Shown piece by piece: positions 4,684-5,610 of a stretch of DNA of 5,610 nucleotides. Within the stretch, counting starts at the first letter, position 1; every line of letters starts with the position of its first letter. The stretch comes from Thermoplasmata archaeon (GTDB taxonomy: Bacteria > Actinomycetota > Acidimicrobiia > Acidimicrobiales > Acidimicrobiaceae). Made by a program: the position numbers and the translations under genes. The DNA lies in assembly GCA_021836665.1 (NCBI GenBank), contig JAKBHQ010000016.1:1-5610 (forward strand), read 5' to 3'. The notes beneath the pieces were generated by a model that saw only the letters and a program-made list of their open reading frames with translations, was not told the origin of the DNA and did not search any database.

Positions 4684-4719
4684 CCTCCTGTGTACGATTA
4701 TACACACTATCGTGCACAA
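4684..4719 (-). promoter_or_regulatory. Promoter/operator region of TA module 2
   Basis: On the minus strand a perfect -10 box TATAAT (4702-4697) lies inside an interrupted dyad with arms TGTGTA and TACACA (4706-4689), followed at once by AGGAGG. No -35 box is found at 16-18 nt; TTGTGC (4719-4714) is too close. The dyad arms are the same as in the TGTGTACACA operator of TA module 1. A repressor bound here would cover both the -10 box and the ribosome site. Confidence 0.65.
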
Positions 4720-4725
4720 GCAGCG

Positions 4726-4950
4726 CTTCGGGACCTCGTCCGTCTTTTCGGAACTGGTAGGCAAACCACAACCATTTCCACCTGGCGTCTATTGTGTCAC
4801 AAGGGTACGGCTAAACAGTACATATGGAATCCATCATCAGCTACTGAGGACAGGGATAGGGCGATAGCAGCCGCACTGTCGAGCCTTACCGAATCTGCTG
4901 AGGTTACACATATTAGGCGTAACGACCCACCAGCCGACCAACAGGCGTGA
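4726..4950 (+). pseudogene. Tyrosine recombinase (island integrase) C-terminal remnant
   Basis: The plus frame ending with TGA at 4948-4950 carries the end of a tyrosine-recombinase catalytic domain. It reads ALRD (the HDLRH box, its His lost), 20 residues to ISTW, then RLLCHKGTAKQY, IWNPSSATEDRDRA and IAAALSSL. This follows the typical RLLGHxSxxTTLDTYxHLWPxxEDRTRA pattern: the His of LGH survives (Gly is Cys), the Tyr is kept (TAC 4819-4821), but about five residues before the Tyr and the xH after it are missing. The spacing from LR to the W at the V-Q position equals the family's. Upstream of about 4726 the gene merges into the TA2 promoter and is not recognisable. The gene is dead, but its place 240 bp from the tRNA-derived core is that of an island integrase. 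Confidence 0.7.
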
Positions 4951-5186
4951 ACCTAACTACCGATTGAGTCGGATAGATCGTCTAGCAAGCTATCTGAAAA
5001 TGGCTTTCAATAAGGTTTGGCTGTTGCAAATTTGACGCCGAGCCTGTTGCTCTGACCCCCTTGGACCCAAGCTGTTCTGTCCATAAAAGTGTATGCAATG
5101 TAGTTGGGATTTGGTTTGCGCGTAGCTTTCAGAACCGCCTGTCAATAAAACCGACTTAGATTTAGCCGCTGAAAAGATAATGTGCC

Positions 5187-5237
5187 TGGAGCGGGCGACG
5201 AGAATCGAACTCGCGTTCTCAGCTTGGGAAGCTGATG
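5187..5237 (-). other. tRNA-Gly(CCC) 3' half: attachment-site core (att)
   Basis: On the minus strand this reads an anticodon stem TCAGC, loop TTCCCAA (anticodon CCC), stem GCTGA, variable loop GAAC, T stem GCGAG/CTCGT with loop TTCGATT, acceptor 3' strand CGCCCGC, discriminator T and encoded CCA (5189-5187). All pairings hold (one G-T in the T stem). Upstream of the anticodon stem (5238-5270) there is no D arm and no GCGGGCG acceptor 5' strand, so this is not a complete tRNA. A block starting at the anticodon arm and ending at CCA is the classic core used by tyrosine integrases. Its 3' end faces the integrase remnant at 4726-4950. Confidence 0.85.
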
Positions 5238-5320
5238 CAAAGGTACTTTCCGGGCGCTTCCGACCAGCAAGTTGTCAGAAGATGTGCTGGTGAGACAGGG
5301 AAAAGACAATCCGGCAATAT

Positions 5321-5369
5321 CCGTTACGAACCGTTACAGACCACCATTATGTGGTCTGGTTGTGGTCTG
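5321..5369. repeat. Clustered short direct and inverted repeats beside the att core
   Basis: CCGTTAC occurs twice, 10 bp apart (5321-5327, 5331-5337). CAGACCAC (5337-5344) is inverted as GTGGTCTG at 5351-5358 with a CATTAT loop, and GTGGTCTG recurs at 5362-5369, 11 bp on. Phased words of about 10-11 bp near a core resemble integrase arm-type or excisionase sites. A GTGGCCAC palindrome follows at 5377-5384. No gene is supported in 5238-5518. Confidence 0.6.
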
Positions 5370-5518
5370 GCAACTGGTGGCCACTACATTGGGAAAACGT
5401 GGGACGCCGACTTCGTGCGCATTGCAAATTTTCCACTTGCCGATAACAGCCGGGAGCGTTCATGTGGCTGGTGCTTGGTCCATCGAAATGAATCCACAGT
5501 TAGATGATGGCTAAGGGT

Positions 5519-5610
5519 TCATTTAGAAGCTGCTTGATCAATACGGACGAATGATATCACCTCTTGCTTGGCAGACTCCCAGTCTTGGCCGTCCCATAGA
5601 TGCGATACAG
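5519..5610 (-). CDS. C-terminal end of an unidentified gene running off the right edge
   Basis: A minus frame enters from the right edge and stops with TGA at 5519-5521, giving 29 residues: VSHLWDGQDWESAKQEV, then ISFVRIDQAASK. The amphipathic, charged composition looks like real protein, and the two other minus frames close sooner. The word VSHLW recalls the (Y)SHLW that holds the catalytic Tyr of tyrosine recombinases, and the position, about 280 bp from the att core and reading toward it, would suit an integrase. The Tyr itself would be Val here, so the resemblance may be chance. Confidence 0.35.
   Translation of the reverse strand, partial: VSHLWDGQDWESAKQEVISFVRIDQAASK

Noticed and set aside
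4678..4764. Upstream start for the TA2 antitoxin giving 184 residues
   Set aside because: The extra 29 residues are translated from the promoter, operator and AGGAGG of the ATG at 4675-4677.
5187..5260. Complete tRNA-Gly gene
   Set aside because: The D arm and the 5' acceptor strand are absent; upstream bases do not pair with CGCCCGC. Only the 3' half is present.
5235..5514. Two overlapping plus-strand frames of 80-90 codons right of the att core
   Set aside because: They start within the tRNA fragment or just after it, have no ribosome site and translate through the iterated repeats; no motif is seen.

Overview
The window looks like an accessory, heavily rearranged stretch of a bacterial chromosome, most likely from an actinomycete. 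The best pointers are the 3' half of a tRNA-Gly(CCC) with an encoded CCA tail (acceptor strand CGCCCGC followed by TCCA, as I recall it from actinobacterial tRNA-Gly), and the style of the PIN, Phd-with-extension and RelE-like proteins. No housekeeping gene is present. The only genes that look intact are two toxin-antitoxin (TA) modules, both on the minus strand. Everything else is mobile-element debris.

Layout, left to right. 1-266: no supported gene. 267-560: first copy of a degenerate long direct repeat. 589-1290: no gene I can support, but it ends near a perfect 26-bp palindrome (1240-1265). 1291-1524 (+): a frameshifted piece of a tyrosine recombinase, cut off exactly at a 38-bp Tn3-family terminal inverted repeat (1525-1562). 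1563-1700 (-): the C-terminal end of a Tn3-family transposase. 1921-2609 (-): TA module 1, a Phd/YefM-like antitoxin and a PIN-domain toxin overlapping by GTGA, with a recognisable promoter, operator and terminator. 2685-3130: a 446-bp element bounded by two inverted 38-bp Tn3-type ends and lacking a transposase, i.e. a TIME-like miniature element. 3135-3720: second copy of the direct repeat, carrying 294 bp that the first copy lacks. 3859-4677 (-): TA module 2, a Phd-like antitoxin with a long C-terminal extension and a RelE-like toxin. 4726-4950 (+): a second, different tyrosine-recombinase remnant that runs into the TA2 promoter. 5187-5237 (-): the tRNA-Gly 3' end, read as an attachment-site core. 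5321-5369: short iterated repeats. 5519-5610 (-): the end of a gene running off the window.

How it fits together (inference). The right half is the integrase-proximal end of an island inserted at tRNA-Gly. The tRNA fragment lacks its 5' half and its 3' end points at the integrase remnant, so it is probably an internal core between two islands stacked at the same tRNA, with the intact tRNA beyond the right edge. The integrases are dead and the transposases are gone, but both TA modules retain complete reading frames, promoters and operators. That is the pattern expected of a decaying island held in place by addiction modules. The main uncertainty is that all family assignments rest on motifs recognised by eye.
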